Part shown: positions 17,680-25,227 of the stretch, piece after piece
Layout: each line of letters begins with the position of its first letter
How positions within the stretch are numbered: position 1 is the first letter of the stretch
Source of the DNA: Tsukamurella sp. M9C
Lineage (GTDB): Bacteria; Actinomycetota; Actinomycetes; Mycobacteriales; Mycobacteriaceae
Direction: 5' to 3'
Length of the DNA: 33,642 nt
NCBI RefSeq assembly: GCF_020169415.1
Contig: NZ_JAIULG010000055.1
Coordinates: 1 to 33,642 of the forward strand
The notes under the pieces: generated by a model
What the model was told of the DNA's origin: nothing
The model's input: only the letters and a program-made list of their open reading frames with translations
Databases searched by the model: none
Made by a program: the position numbers and the translations under genes

Positions 17680-18675
17680 ATGAGCCCCCGTCACCGCCTC
17701 GTCGCCCTCACCGTCGTCGTGCTGTGGGGTCTCAACTTCCTCGCCATCCGCTACAGCCTCGACTACTTCCCGCCGCTGTTCCTCGGCGCGCTGCGGTTCC
17801 TCGTGCTGGCGCTCCCCGTGCTGCTCTTCGTGCGACCGCCGAAGGGACCGGTCAAGTGGCTGCTGCTCTACGGCATCGGGTCGGGCACCTTCCAGTTCGG
17901 CCTGCTGTTCACCGCGATGCACATCGGCATGCCCACCGGCCTCGCCTCGCTGGTGCTGCAGTCGTCCGCTCCCTTCACCGTGCTGCTCGGTGCCGTGCTG
18001 CTGCACGAGAAGCTGACCGTCCGACAGATCGCGGGCATCGGGATCGCCGTCGTCGGCATGGGCCTGATCATCGCCGACCGCGCGGACGCCGCGGCCGGGG
18101 TCGGGGTGCTCGGCGTGATCCTCACCCTGCTCGGCGGGCTCAGCTGGGCGTTCGGCAACATCGGACAGCGGCTGGCGGCACCGTCGGAGCCCTTCCGCTT
18201 CACGCTCTGGATGTCGGTCATCCCGCCCCTGCCCATGCTGGCGCTCAGCGCGGCGGTCGAGGGCCCCACGATCGGCTGGAAGGCGCTGGCCCACAGCCTC
18301 GACGGTGTCGACGGTCGCCTCGCCCTCCTGGGCGTCGCCTACATCGCCATCCTGAGCACCGTCGTCGGGTACGGGCTGTGGGGCGCGCTGATGGCCCGCT
18401 ACCCCGCCTCGACGGTCGCGCCGGCGACGCTCCTCGTTCCCGTCGTCGGCATCGCGGCGAGCGCGGTGGTGCTCGGCGAGCACCCGACGGCCCTCGCCCT
18501 CGGGGGCGCCGCGATCGTCATCGCCGGCTGCCTGCTGGGGATGCTGCGCAGGCCCGCGCCGCTACCGCTCGGCGATGAGCGCGATGGTGCCGGCGGCGAG
18601 CTCGACGTCGCCGTCGCCGATGACCTCGGCGAGCGCGGCGCGCAGGGCGACCCGGCGGTCGTCCGGCAGGGTTGA
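17680..18675 (+). CDS. EamA/DMT-family transporter with a C-terminal antisense extension
   Basis: Ten hydrophobic segments in two EamA repeats (LVALTVVVLWGLNFLAIRYS at the start; GVLGVILTLLGGLSWAFGNI for the second), like E. coli YdcZ/EamA-type amino acid metabolite exporters. The substrate is unknown. The membrane part ends near residue 290 (AGCLLGMLRRPAP). A further 40 or so charged residues run on to 18675 and lie entirely antisense to the end of the methyltransferase gene on the other strand, a 114-base tail-to-tail overlap. ATG 17680 is taken because the family begins just before the first membrane segment; GGAG lies only 3 bases upstream, and GTG 17671 is an alternative. Confidence 0.87.
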   Translation: MSPRHRLVALTVVVLWGLNFLAIRYSLDYFPPLFLGALRFLVLALPVLLFVRPPKGPVKWLLLYGIGSGTFQFGLLFTAMHIGMPTGLASLVLQSSAPFTVLLGAVLLHEKLTVRQIAGIGIAVVGMGLIIADRADAAAGVGVLGVILTLLGGLSWAFGNIGQRLAAPSEPFRFTLWMSVIPPLPMLALSAAVEGPTIGWKALAHSLDGVDGRLALLGVAYIAILSTVVGYGLWGALMARYPASTVAPATLLVPVVGIAASAVVLGEHPTALALGGAAIVIAGCLLGMLRRPAPLPLGDERDGAGGELDVAVADDLGERGAQGDPAVVRQG

Positions 18676-19308
18676 GTGGCCCGAGTAGGTGAAGACGAGG
18701 TCCAGCCACCGGTCCTTCTCCTGCGTCTCGGTCCACGAGTCCTCGCGCTCGGTGACGGTGAAGCCCGCGGCCTCGAACCGGCCGCGCAGCTCCGCCATCG
18801 CGAACATCTGGTCGTGGGCGGTGCCCGCGCCCGCGGCCTCGACGTTGACGTAGTCCTCGCTCGCGGCCCGCAGATCGTCGTTCGACGGTGCCGTCGGGCG
18901 CAGCTTGTTCCACAGCAGGACGACACGGCCGCCCGGGTTGAGCAGGCCGGCGAGCCGCGGGACCGCGGTCTCGGCGTCGACCCAGTGCCAGGACTGGCCG
19001 AAGGTCACCAGGTCGAAGGTGCGGCCCCGCGCGTCCCACTCCTCGAAGGTCGCGACCTCGGCGGGGACGCCCGACTCGCGCGCGACCGCTGCCATGGCAC
19101 CGTCGGGCTCGACGGCGAGGACGTCCAGCCCGCGGTCCCGCAGCTGCCGGGCGAGGATCCCGGTCCCGGCGCCGACGTCGAGGGCGGTGCCACCGGTCGC
19201 GATCGCGTCCAGCGTGACGTCGCTGTAGCGCGGGCGGAGCCGGTCGTAGTCGTCGGCGATCGCCCCGAAGGAGAGGGCGCGGCGCCGATCTTCGTGCAGT
19301 TCAGCCAT
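18562..19308 (-). CDS. Class I SAM-dependent methyltransferase
   Basis: A 248-residue methyltransferase of the type 11/25 group. Motif I is ALDVGAGTGILARQL (about 42-56), the acidic end of strand 2 is AVEPDGAM, and the post-motif GQSWHWVD is common in the UbiE/TrmR-like actinobacterial proteins of this size. The substrate is unknown. ATG 19308 gives the expected RALSFGAIADDYDRLRPRYS N-terminal region. Its last 114 bases overlap the end of the convergent EamA gene. It is divergent from murT, with only 28 bases between the two start codons. Confidence 0.88.
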   Translation of the reverse strand: MAELHEDRRRALSFGAIADDYDRLRPRYSDVTLDAIATGGTALDVGAGTGILARQLRDRGLDVLAVEPDGAMAAVARESGVPAEVATFEEWDARGRTFDLVTFGQSWHWVDAETAVPRLAGLLNPGGRVVLLWNKLRPTAPSNDDLRAASEDYVNVEAAGAGTAHDQMFAMAELRGRFEAAGFTVTEREDSWTETQEKDRWLDLVFTYSGHSTLPDDRRVALRAALAEVIGDGDVELAAGTIALIAER

Positions 19309-19336
19309 GAATCCAGCTTGCCCTATCCTGGAGCGC

Positions 19337-20578
19337 ATGCCCGGACTCCCCCTCCGCGCCCGCGCGGCGCTGCTCGCCGCCCGATCCGCAGCCTGGGCGT
19401 CGCAGCGCGCCGGGCGCGGCAAGGGCTCGATGATCGGCGGCCTCGTCGCACTCAAGATCGAGCCGAACCTCATGTCCCGGCTCGCCGCCGGCAAGCGCAC
19501 CGTCGTCGTGACCGGCACCAACGGCAAGTCGACCACCACCCGGATGACGGCCGCCGCGCTCGGCACGCTCGGCCGGGAGGTCGCCACGCAGGCCGACGGG
19601 GCCAACATGGACGCCGGCATCGTCGCCACGCTCACCGCGCACCAGCGCGCGCCGCTCGCGGCCCTCGAGGTCGACGAGCTGCACGTGCCGCACGTCCTCG
19701 ACGCCACCGCCGCCGAGGCGCTGGTACTGCTGAACCTGTCCCGCGACCAGCTCGACCGGGTCGGCGAGATCAACGCCATCGAGCGCCGGCTGCGCGCGGG
19801 CGTCGACGCGCACCCCGAACTGACCGTGATCGCGAACTGCGACGACGTGCTCGTGACGTCGGTCGCGTACGACGCGAAGAACGTCGTCTGGGTCGCGGCC
19901 GGCGCCGGCTGGACCAGTGACTCCACCTCGTGCCCCCGCTCGGGCGAGCCCATCGTCCGCGACGGCGCGCACTGGTACTCGACGGGGACCGACTTCTCCC
20001 GTCCCGAGCCCGACTGGTGGGTGGACGACACCTCCATCCACGGGCCGGACGGCTTCGTCGCGCCGCTCACCCTGAGCCTGCCGGGCCGCGCCAACCGCGG
20101 CAACGCCGCGCAGGCCGTCGCCGCGGCGGTCGCCATGGGCGCCGACCCGCAGGCCGCCGTCGAGGCCGTCGGCACCGTCGGCGAGGTCGCCGGACGGTAC
20201 GCGACGGTCACCGTCGGCGAGCACACCGTGCGGATGCTGCTCGCGAAGAACCCCGCCGGCTGGCAGGAGGCCATGTCGATGATCGACGGCACAGCCGAGG
20301 GCCTGGTCATCGCGGTGAACGGGCAGGTACCCGACGGCGAGGACCTCTCCTGGCTGTGGGACGTGCAGTTCGAGCGGTTCGAGAACGGCAAGGTCGTCGC
20401 CTCGGGCGAGCGCGGCGCCGATCTCGCGGTGCGGCTGACCTACGCCGGCGCCGAGCACTCGCTCGTCGCCGACCCGCTGGCGGCGATCGCCTCGTGCCCG
20501 CCCGGGCGCGTGGAGGTGCTCGCGAACTACACCGCGTTCCGCGACCTGAACACGGCTCTGGAAGGGCGGCGCGCGTGA
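19337..20578 (+). CDS. murT: Lipid II isoglutaminyl synthase, Mur-ligase-like subunit
   Basis: With GatD, amidates the D-Glu of the lipid II stem peptide to D-isoglutamine, an essential wall modification in Gram-positive bacteria. MurT activates the carboxylate with ATP. It has the Mur-ligase P-loop GTNGKSTTT (60-68), the central domain with LLNLSRDQLDR, and a C-terminal DUF1727 region. It is 413 residues and matches Rv3712. The Cys-rich ribbon of the family is reduced to one cysteine here (CPRSG, Cys199). ATG 19337 is chosen over the upstream ATG 19307 because TATCCT (19324-19329) ends 7 bases before it, suggesting a leaderless message. The stop overlaps gatD by GTGA. Confidence 0.95.
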   Translation: MPGLPLRARAALLAARSAAWASQRAGRGKGSMIGGLVALKIEPNLMSRLAAGKRTVVVTGTNGKSTTTRMTAAALGTLGREVATQADGANMDAGIVATLTAHQRAPLAALEVDELHVPHVLDATAAEALVLLNLSRDQLDRVGEINAIERRLRAGVDAHPELTVIANCDDVLVTSVAYDAKNVVWVAAGAGWTSDSTSCPRSGEPIVRDGAHWYSTGTDFSRPEPDWWVDDTSIHGPDGFVAPLTLSLPGRANRGNAAQAVAAAVAMGADPQAAVEAVGTVGEVAGRYATVTVGEHTVRMLLAKNPAGWQEAMSMIDGTAEGLVIAVNGQVPDGEDLSWLWDVQFERFENGKVVASGERGADLAVRLTYAGAEHSLVADPLAAIASCPPGRVEVLANYTAFRDLNTALEGRRA

Positions 20579-21312
20579 TCGACTTCTCCGGATCCGAGTC
20601 CCGGATCACCGAATCCACGCTGGTCATCGGCCTGGTGCTGCCCGACGTGATGGGCACCTACGGCGACGGCGGCAACGCCCTGGTCCTGCGCCAGCGCGCG
20701 CGCCTGCGCGGGATCGACGCCGAGGTCCTGCCGATCACGCTCGCCGATCCCGTCCCCGCGACCTGCGACATCTACACCCTGGGCGGCGCCGAGGACTATG
20801 CGCAGCGCCTCGCCACACGGCACCTCACCCAGTACCCGGGCATGCAGGAGGCCGCAGCGAAGGGCGCGCCGGTGCTGGCGATCTGCGCGGCGATCCAGGT
20901 GCTCGGCCACTGGTACGAGACGTCCGAGGGCGAACGCGTCGACGGCATCTCGCTGTTCGACCTCACCACCACGCCGCAGGCGGAGCGGTCGATCGGCGAG
21001 ATCGAAGGCGTGCCGCTGATCGACGGGCTCACCCAGCCGCTCACCGGTTTCGAGAACCACCGCGGCGGTTCGGCTCTCGGCCCGGACGCCGCGCCGCTGC
21101 AGCGCGTGGTGCGGGGTACCGGCAACGGTGCGGGCGCCGCGGTCGACGGGGTGGTCCAGGGCAGCGTGCTCGGCACCTACATGCACGGCCCCGCGCTGGC
21201 CCGGAACCCGGAGCTGGCCGACCACCTGCTGTCCCGCGCGACCGGGCGGTCGCTCGAGCCGCTGGACCTGCCGGACGTGGAGCTGCTGCGTCGGGAGCGG
21301 CTGCGGAAGTAG
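20575..21312 (+). CDS. gatD: Lipid II isoglutaminyl synthase, glutamine amidotransferase subunit
   Basis: The CobB/CobQ-like glutaminase that supplies ammonia to MurT. The catalytic Cys104 is in LAICAAIQVLG and His204 in GTYMHGPALARNPELADHLL. GFENHRGG (158-165) is another family signature. The nucleophile loop reads CAAIQ, where many relatives have a Gly after the Cys. It is 245 residues and corresponds to Rv3713, often mis-named cobQ2 in older annotation. It begins with the GTG of a GTGA overlap with murT, so both subunits are made together. Confidence 0.95.
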   Translation: MIDFSGSESRITESTLVIGLVLPDVMGTYGDGGNALVLRQRARLRGIDAEVLPITLADPVPATCDIYTLGGAEDYAQRLATRHLTQYPGMQEAAAKGAPVLAICAAIQVLGHWYETSEGERVDGISLFDLTTTPQAERSIGEIEGVPLIDGLTQPLTGFENHRGGSALGPDAAPLQRVVRGTGNGAGAAVDGVVQGSVLGTYMHGPALARNPELADHLLSRATGRSLEPLDLPDVELLRRERLRK

Positions 21313-21567
21313 GACCGCCGGCGCCGTCCGGGGTTCACGCGCGGTCGGCCCGGGCCTGCGGGGCAGGGGGTCTCTCCGCGCGAAGCCATGCGTGCGACGC
21401 ATGGCTTCGTCTGCCCAGTTCAGCGGGCACTTGTGGAACGCGGGCCATGCGCACGACGCATGCCTGCGTCACCCGCCGCTGGATCCCGGTGGTGCCCGCG
21501 TCGCCGACGAAACATGTCGGTGCGGCGTCCTACCCCGTCTCATCATCGAGAGTTCGGGGGGGACATC
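21313..21567. repeat. Intergenic region with two related hairpin units
   Basis: No gene is seen up to the short ORF at 21568. A strong hairpin CGAAGCCATGCGT / ACGCATGGCTTCG (21381-21393 with 21397-21409) is flanked by an outer stem GGGCAG (21361-21366) / CTGCCC (21411-21416) and could end the murT-gatD message. A second unit, 21445-21463, repeats the core of the first (21386-21404) with four differences, 59 bases further on. The repeat of the same palindromic core suggests an interspersed repeat element rather than a single terminator. Confidence 0.5.
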
Positions 21568-21642
21568 GTGAGTAGAACCAGCAAGCAGCGGCGCGACGCG
21601 CGGAAGAAGCGGAATCGCGGAGCTGAGAACGGCGGAGCATGA
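21568..21642 (+). CDS. Small basic peptide upstream of vapB (24 residues), uncertain
   Basis: GTG to TGA, coding for a short, very basic peptide (starts MSRTSKQRRDARKKRN; ten Arg/Lys in the first 16 residues). A G-rich run (21556-21562) lies 5 bases upstream and could bind ribosomes. Its TGA ends exactly where the vapB operator region begins and overlaps an ATG (21639) in frame with vapB. It may be a real small RNA- or DNA-binding peptide, a leader for vapBC, or chance. I do not recognise it. Confidence 0.35.
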   Translation: MSRTSKQRRDARKKRNRGAENGGA

Positions 21643-21664
21643 GTAGCACAACAGGTGCTACCGT
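21643..21664 (+). promoter_or_regulatory. vapBC operator and extended -10
   Basis: GTAGCAC (21643-21649) and GTGCTAC (21655-21661) form a perfect 7-bp palindrome with a 5-base spacer. It overlaps an extended -10, TGC-TACCGT (21656-21664), which ends 7 bases before the vapB ATG. Binding of VapB-VapC here would block its own promoter, the standard autoregulation of type II modules. Confidence 0.65.
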
Positions 21665-21671
21665 CGAGCAC

Positions 21672-21953
21672 ATGGAGCAGATCGGGGTCCGTGAGCTGCG
21701 GCAACATGCGTCGAAATACCTCGCCCGCGTGGAGGCGGGCGAGGAGATCGAGGTGACCAATCACGGCAGGCTCGTCGCCCGGCTGGTCCCGGTCAGCGAG
21801 AAGGAACGTCAGTTCCGCGAATTGGTCGCGGCCGGGAAGATCAAGCCCGCCAAGCACCCGTTCGACCTCGAGAAGCTCGTCGCGATGCGGAGGCCGCTAC
21901 GGCCCGGCGAGAAGTCGCTGACTCAGATCCTCCTGGAGATGCGGGAAGAATGA
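21672..21953 (+). CDS. vapB: Type II antitoxin, Phd/YefM family (VapB)
   Basis: A 93-residue antitoxin. The N-terminal Phd/YefM DNA-binding domain (MEQIGVRELRQHASKYLARV, then EEIEVTNHGRLVARLVPV) is followed by a charged C-terminal tail that would wrap the toxin. It neutralises VapC and represses its own operon. ATG 21672 is chosen over the in-frame ATG 21639 because it follows the palindrome-embedded -10 by 7 bases and the family starts here; the message would be leaderless, as for many mycobacterial toxin-antitoxin operons. The stop overlaps vapC by ATGA. Confidence 0.92.
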   Translation: MEQIGVRELRQHASKYLARVEAGEEIEVTNHGRLVARLVPVSEKERQFRELVAAGKIKPAKHPFDLEKLVAMRRPLRPGEKSLTQILLEMREE

Positions 21954-22357
21954 TCTACATGGACACCTCCGCACTGACCAAGCTCATCATCGCGGAGCAC
22001 GAGTCGGACGCGCTCACCATGTGGGTCGCCGAACAAACCGAAGCGCACGAGTCGTTGACAACCAGTGACGTCGGCCGCATCGAGCTGATGCGCACGGCGG
22101 CGCGCCTCGATGACGACGAGATCTTCGACCACGCCCGATACGTCGCGAACTGGATCAACGGCGCTTCAGTGACCGAGGAGATCGTTGCCGGAGCCGAGCG
22201 CATCGGACTACCGACTCTGCGATCGCTCGACGCGATTCACCTGGCGTCGGCCGTGAGCATCCACGAGCAACTCAGTGCATTCGTCAGCTACGACAAAAGA
22301 CTTCTGGACGCCGCGCGAGCGGAGGGGCTCACCGTCGTCTCGCCCGGCGCGGAGTAG
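21950..22357 (+). CDS. vapC: PIN-domain ribonuclease toxin (VapC)
   Basis: A 135-residue PIN-domain toxin that cuts specific RNAs (tRNA or rRNA in studied relatives) in a Mg-dependent way. The acidic active-site residues are present: Asp5 (IYMDTSALTK), Glu45 (GRIELMRTA), Asp94 (SLDAIHLASA) and Asp115 (SYDKRL). It is coupled to vapB by ATGA. Codon use (AAA, GAA, CAA, TTG) is less GC-biased than in the neighbours, in line with horizontal gain. The stop is directly followed by the convergent MGMT-like gene. Confidence 0.94.
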   Translation: MIYMDTSALTKLIIAEHESDALTMWVAEQTEAHESLTTSDVGRIELMRTAARLDDDEIFDHARYVANWINGASVTEEIVAGAERIGLPTLRSLDAIHLASAVSIHEQLSAFVSYDKRLLDAARAEGLTVVSPGAE

Positions 22358-22882
22358 TCACCAGAGCCCCAGAACTGCCTGCTCGGTCGCGAGGAGACGC
22401 ATCTTGGTCTCCACGCCGCCGCCCGCGGAGAAGCCGCCGGTGCGGCCGTTCGCCGCGGTGACGCGATGGCACGGAACGACGGGCGGATACGGGTTCTCGC
22501 CCAGCGCCCGGCCTACCGCGCGGGCCGAGCCGGGAAGGCCGATCTCCGTGGCTATCTCGCCGTAGGTGCGAGTCGAGCCGGGCGGGATCCGTCGTGCGAC
22601 GTCGTAGACGGCGCGCTGGAAATCGGTGAGCCCCCGCATGTCCAGGGGGACCCAGGCCAGATCGTCGTCGAGGTTCGTGCCGGAGACCAGGTCGACGACG
22701 GCCGCGATCACCCGCGCGACGGACTCCGGCGGTTCGGACGGCTCCGCGCCGTCGCCGAGATACTCCGCAGTGATCTCGTCGGATTCCTCCGGCAACCGGA
22801 CGGCGGTGACGGCATCGTCGGCGCCCCAGGCGATCCCGCACCGGCCGACGGCGGTGTCGAAGAGGGCGTACCCGGCGGCCAC
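22358..22882 (-). CDS. Methylated-DNA-protein cysteine methyltransferase (MGMT family)
   Basis: A 174-residue protein with the complete active-site motif PCHR (137-140, Cys138 as alkyl acceptor), preceded by GSTRTYGEIATEIGLPGSARAVG, the helix-turn-helix and arginine-finger region, and followed by GRTGGFSAGGG. It would remove alkyl groups from O6-alkylguanine by a one-time transfer to Cys138. It starts with a GTG one base after the SRPBCC stop, with GGGAGG in the end of that gene as a ribosome site, so the two are co-translated. Confidence 0.93.
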   Translation of the reverse strand: MAAGYALFDTAVGRCGIAWGADDAVTAVRLPEESDEITAEYLGDGAEPSEPPESVARVIAAVVDLVSGTNLDDDLAWVPLDMRGLTDFQRAVYDVARRIPPGSTRTYGEIATEIGLPGSARAVGRALGENPYPPVVPCHRVTAANGRTGGFSAGGGVETKMRLLATEQAVLGLW

Positions 22883-22883
22883 G

Positions 22884-23372
22884 TCAGCCCACCTCCCGCG
22901 CGAGCAGATCGAGGTTGGCCTCCATGTAGTCGTGCCAGAGGCCGAGGCGGAAGTCGATGATCTGCGCCTCCCGCTCCGGGTGCTGCGCGATGTACTCGCT
23001 CAGCGGCGAGGCGCCGGTCCCGGCGCGCGCCCACTGCCGCACCAGCGCGCCGCCCTCGGCGGGTTCGACCTCGAATCCCCAGGTGGCCAACGGATCACCG
23101 GCCGGGCCCACGCGCCAGACCCAGCGCCGGCCGTCCTCGACCTCGGCGACCTCGGGCTCGGTGAACCACTCGCCGATCTCCGGATCGGCGTTGTAGCCAC
23201 GGAACCGCGCACCCACTGCGACGCCGACGGCACCGTCGAGCCATTCGGCGCGCTGCAGCTCCCCCTCCGCCCGCGTGGGCAGCGTGATGTCCGTGACGAG
23301 GCGCCACGCCTCCTCCGGCGAGCAGGGCAGCTTCCGGGAGACCTCGATGATCGGGTGGTCGCGCAGGCGCAT
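22884..23372 (-). CDS. SRPBCC-family protein
   Basis: A 162-residue START/Bet v1-like (polyketide cyclase-type) protein: starts IIEVSRKLPCSPEEAWRLVTDITLPTR and has the WRVGPAGDPLATWGFEVEP strand pattern of the fold, which encloses a hydrophobic pocket. Its ligand is unknown. ATG 23372 lies 6 bases after TAGGAT (minus strand, 23384-23379), so it may have its own leaderless message. That hexamer overlaps the TAG stop of the DinB gene. It forms a run with MGMT (downstream) and DinB (upstream). Confidence 0.85.
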   Translation of the reverse strand: MRLRDHPIIEVSRKLPCSPEEAWRLVTDITLPTRAEGELQRAEWLDGAVGVAVGARFRGYNADPEIGEWFTEPEVAEVEDGRRWVWRVGPAGDPLATWGFEVEPAEGGALVRQWARAGTGASPLSEYIAQHPEREAQIIDFRLGLWHDYMEANLDLLAREVG

Positions 23373-23381
23373 GCCTCGATC

Positions 23382-23978
23382 CTATTCCGCGGCCCGCGCG
23401 GCGGCCTCGACCTTGGCGCGGTACGCGACCCAGTCGGCACCGTCGGGAAGATTGGTGTTGCCGGGCTGGAGGCCGGCGGCGCCGTCGATCATCTCGCGGA
23501 CGACGTCGGCCTGACCGGCATGCCGGTCGAGGTCGAAGAACGTGTGCATCGCGAGCCGGTGCAACGTGACCGACCGGCCGCGCTCGCCCCACCACGGCAC
23601 GGTGCCGGTGGCGCTGAGGGGGAGCTCGGCGAGGGTCGCGGTGGCGTGGGCGCGGGACCGCGTGAACAGGTCGACGATCGCCTCCGTCGGCTCGTCGGCG
23701 CGCACCCACAGGTCATCGTCCGCGACGTACTCGGGCGACTCCGGATCGGGGAGGTGGGGATGCGCGAAGGGACGGCCGAAGCAGCCGCCGAGGTAGCCGG
23801 AGTCCACCATCGCGCAGTGCTTGACCAGCCCGAGGAGGTTGGTGCCCGTGGGCGTGAGGGGGCGCCGCAGGTCGTAGTCGCCGAGTCCGTCGAGCTTCCA
23901 GAGCAGCGCGTCCCGCGCCTGATCCAGGTAGCGCTGGATATCGGCCTTGAGGGCCGCCTCGCTCGATTGGACGTCCAT
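23382..23978 (-). CDS. DinB-family (DUF664) protein
   Basis: A 198-residue four-helix-bundle protein of the DinB/YfiT superfamily, which includes mycothiol- and bacillithiol-dependent metal enzymes. Candidate metal-binding histidines are in LVKHCAMVD (helix 2) and HRLAMHTFFDLDRHAGQADVVRE (helix 4), the expected places. The reaction is unknown; a mycothiol-dependent transferase is plausible since Mycobacteriales make mycothiol. Its stop is 9 bases before the SRPBCC start. The end sequence WVAYRAKVEAAARA is usual for DUF664. Confidence 0.87.
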   Translation of the reverse strand: MDVQSSEAALKADIQRYLDQARDALLWKLDGLGDYDLRRPLTPTGTNLLGLVKHCAMVDSGYLGGCFGRPFAHPHLPDPESPEYVADDDLWVRADEPTEAIVDLFTRSRAHATATLAELPLSATGTVPWWGERGRSVTLHRLAMHTFFDLDRHAGQADVVREMIDGAAGLQPGNTNLPDGADWVAYRAKVEAAARAAE

Positions 23979-24011
23979 GCTTCGACGGTGCCACAGGGCA
24001 CCGACAGGTTT

Positions 24012-24560
24012 CTACGCCCCGACCACCCGGGGTTCGACGACGACGCAGCGATCACGCGTCCCGTCGACCGCGAACCAGCCGCGCTCGAACTCCTGCCAGC
24101 GCACGAGCTCGGCGCGCGACTCCTCGCCGTCGCGCGCGACGGCCCGTTCGAGTCGCTGCTCCGCGGTGCCGCCGTCCAGCCAGAGGCCCAGCGAGAGGCG
24201 GTCGGCGAAGGAGCGGCGCGCGCTGGAGACGCCCTCGATCACGACGAGGGACGCCCGTGGCACGCGCAGCTCCTCCCCCGGTGTCGGCACGCCGTCGCGC
24301 CAGACCATGGGGCGGTAGAAGGCGTCCCGGCCGCGGACCAGGGGTTCGATCACCTCGTCGACGAGTTGCGGCCACCACGACACCGGGTCGTCCCAGGTGG
24401 CGTAGTGGTCCGTGCGGATCAGGGCGACCCGGGCACCGTCGGCCCGGAGATCGCCCACGAGGCGTTGCGCGTACGTCGACTTGCCGGCCCCGGAGGGACC
24501 GTCGATCGCGACGATGCCCTCGGCGCCGCCCAGCCGGGCCAGCAGTTCGGAGGCCTCCAT
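24012..24560 (-). CDS. P-loop NTPase, uridine-kinase-like
   Basis: A 182-residue nucleoside/phosphoribulokinase-like protein. Walker A is GPSGAGKST (about 21-29); RTDHYATWDDPVSWWPQLVDEVIEPL matches the substrate-binding helix of this family, and VVIEGVSS is the Walker B region. It may phosphorylate a nucleoside or another small molecule; the substrate is not known. The ATG is 3 bases after the recR stop, so it belongs to the ybaB-recR operon. An unconnected reading would be a coenzyme-type kinase. Confidence 0.85.
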   Translation of the reverse strand: MEASELLARLGGAEGIVAIDGPSGAGKSTYAQRLVGDLRADGARVALIRTDHYATWDDPVSWWPQLVDEVIEPLVRGRDAFYRPMVWRDGVPTPGEELRVPRASLVVIEGVSSARRSFADRLSLGLWLDGGTAEQRLERAVARDGEESRAELVRWQEFERGWFAVDGTRDRCVVVEPRVVGA

Positions 24561-24563
24561 GCC

Positions 24564-25217
24564 TCACCCGCCCGCGGGCGGGAACTCCTCGAGCACGCGC
24601 GGCGGCTCGGACAGGGCACGGCGGCCGCTCATGGCACGGCCGAGGGTCAGCTCGTCGGCGAACTCGAGCTCGGCGCCCATCGGCAGGCCCGCGGCGGGGC
24701 GCGTGACGGTGAGGCCCGGGAAGTCCTTGAGCATCCGCACGAGGAAGGCCGCGGTGGCCTCCCCCTCGGTGTTCGGATCGGTCGCGATGATCACCTCGTC
24801 GACGTCGACCCCATCGACCGATGTGCCGAGGCGGACGAGCAGCTCGCGGATCCGCAGCTTGTCCGGACCGATCGACTTGATCGGGTTCAGCGCGCCTCCG
24901 AGCACGTGATAGAGCCCGCGGTACTCGCGGGTCCGCTCCACGGCCTGGACGTCCTTGGCCTCCTCGACCACGCAGATCTTGGAGGCGTCGCGGCGCGGGT
25001 CCGAGCAGATCCGGCACCGGGTCTCGGCCGAGACGTTGCCGCACACCTCGCAGTAGCGCACGTCGTTGCGCACGCGGGTGAGTGCGTTCGTGAGCCGGTC
25101 GATGTCGGTGGGCTGCACCCCCAGGAGGTGGAACGCGATGCGCTGGGCACCGCGCGGTCCGACCCCCGGGAGCTTGGCCAACTCGTCGATCAGCTCCTGA
25201 ACGGGTCCTTCGTACAC
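24564..25217 (-). CDS. recR: Recombination protein RecR
   Basis: A toroidal DNA-clamp protein that acts with RecO (and RecF) to load RecA at gaps. It has an N-terminal helix-hairpin-helix ([17 protein letters not shown], 16-32), a C4 zinc finger (Cys56, Cys59, Cys68, Cys71), a Toprim domain ([10 protein letters not shown] onwards, [12 protein letters not shown]) and the C-terminal [19 protein letters not shown]. It is 217 residues, slightly longer than the usual ~200, with an extra tail ([15 protein letters not shown]). It starts at GTG 25217, 10 bases after the ybaB stop; this ybaB-recR order is widely conserved. Confidence 0.98.
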   Translation of the reverse strand: MYEGPVQELIDELAKLPGVGPRGAQRIAFHLLGVQPTDIDRLTNALTRVRNDVRYCEVCGNVSAETRCRICSDPRRDASKICVVEEAKDVQAVERTREYRGLYHVLGGALNPIKSIGPDKLRIRELLVRLGTSVDGVDVDEVIIATDPNTEGEATAAFLVRMLKDFPGLTVTRPAAGLPMGAELEFADELTLGRAMSGRRALSEPPRVLEEFPPAGG

Positions 25218-25227
25218 GTGCCGACCG

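Noticed and set aside
19306-19309. A second CATG shared by two start codons (methyltransferase and an upstream murT ATG at 19307)
   Set aside because: The murT family start and a well-placed -10 (TATCCT) point to ATG 19337, so the shared CATG is probably chance here.
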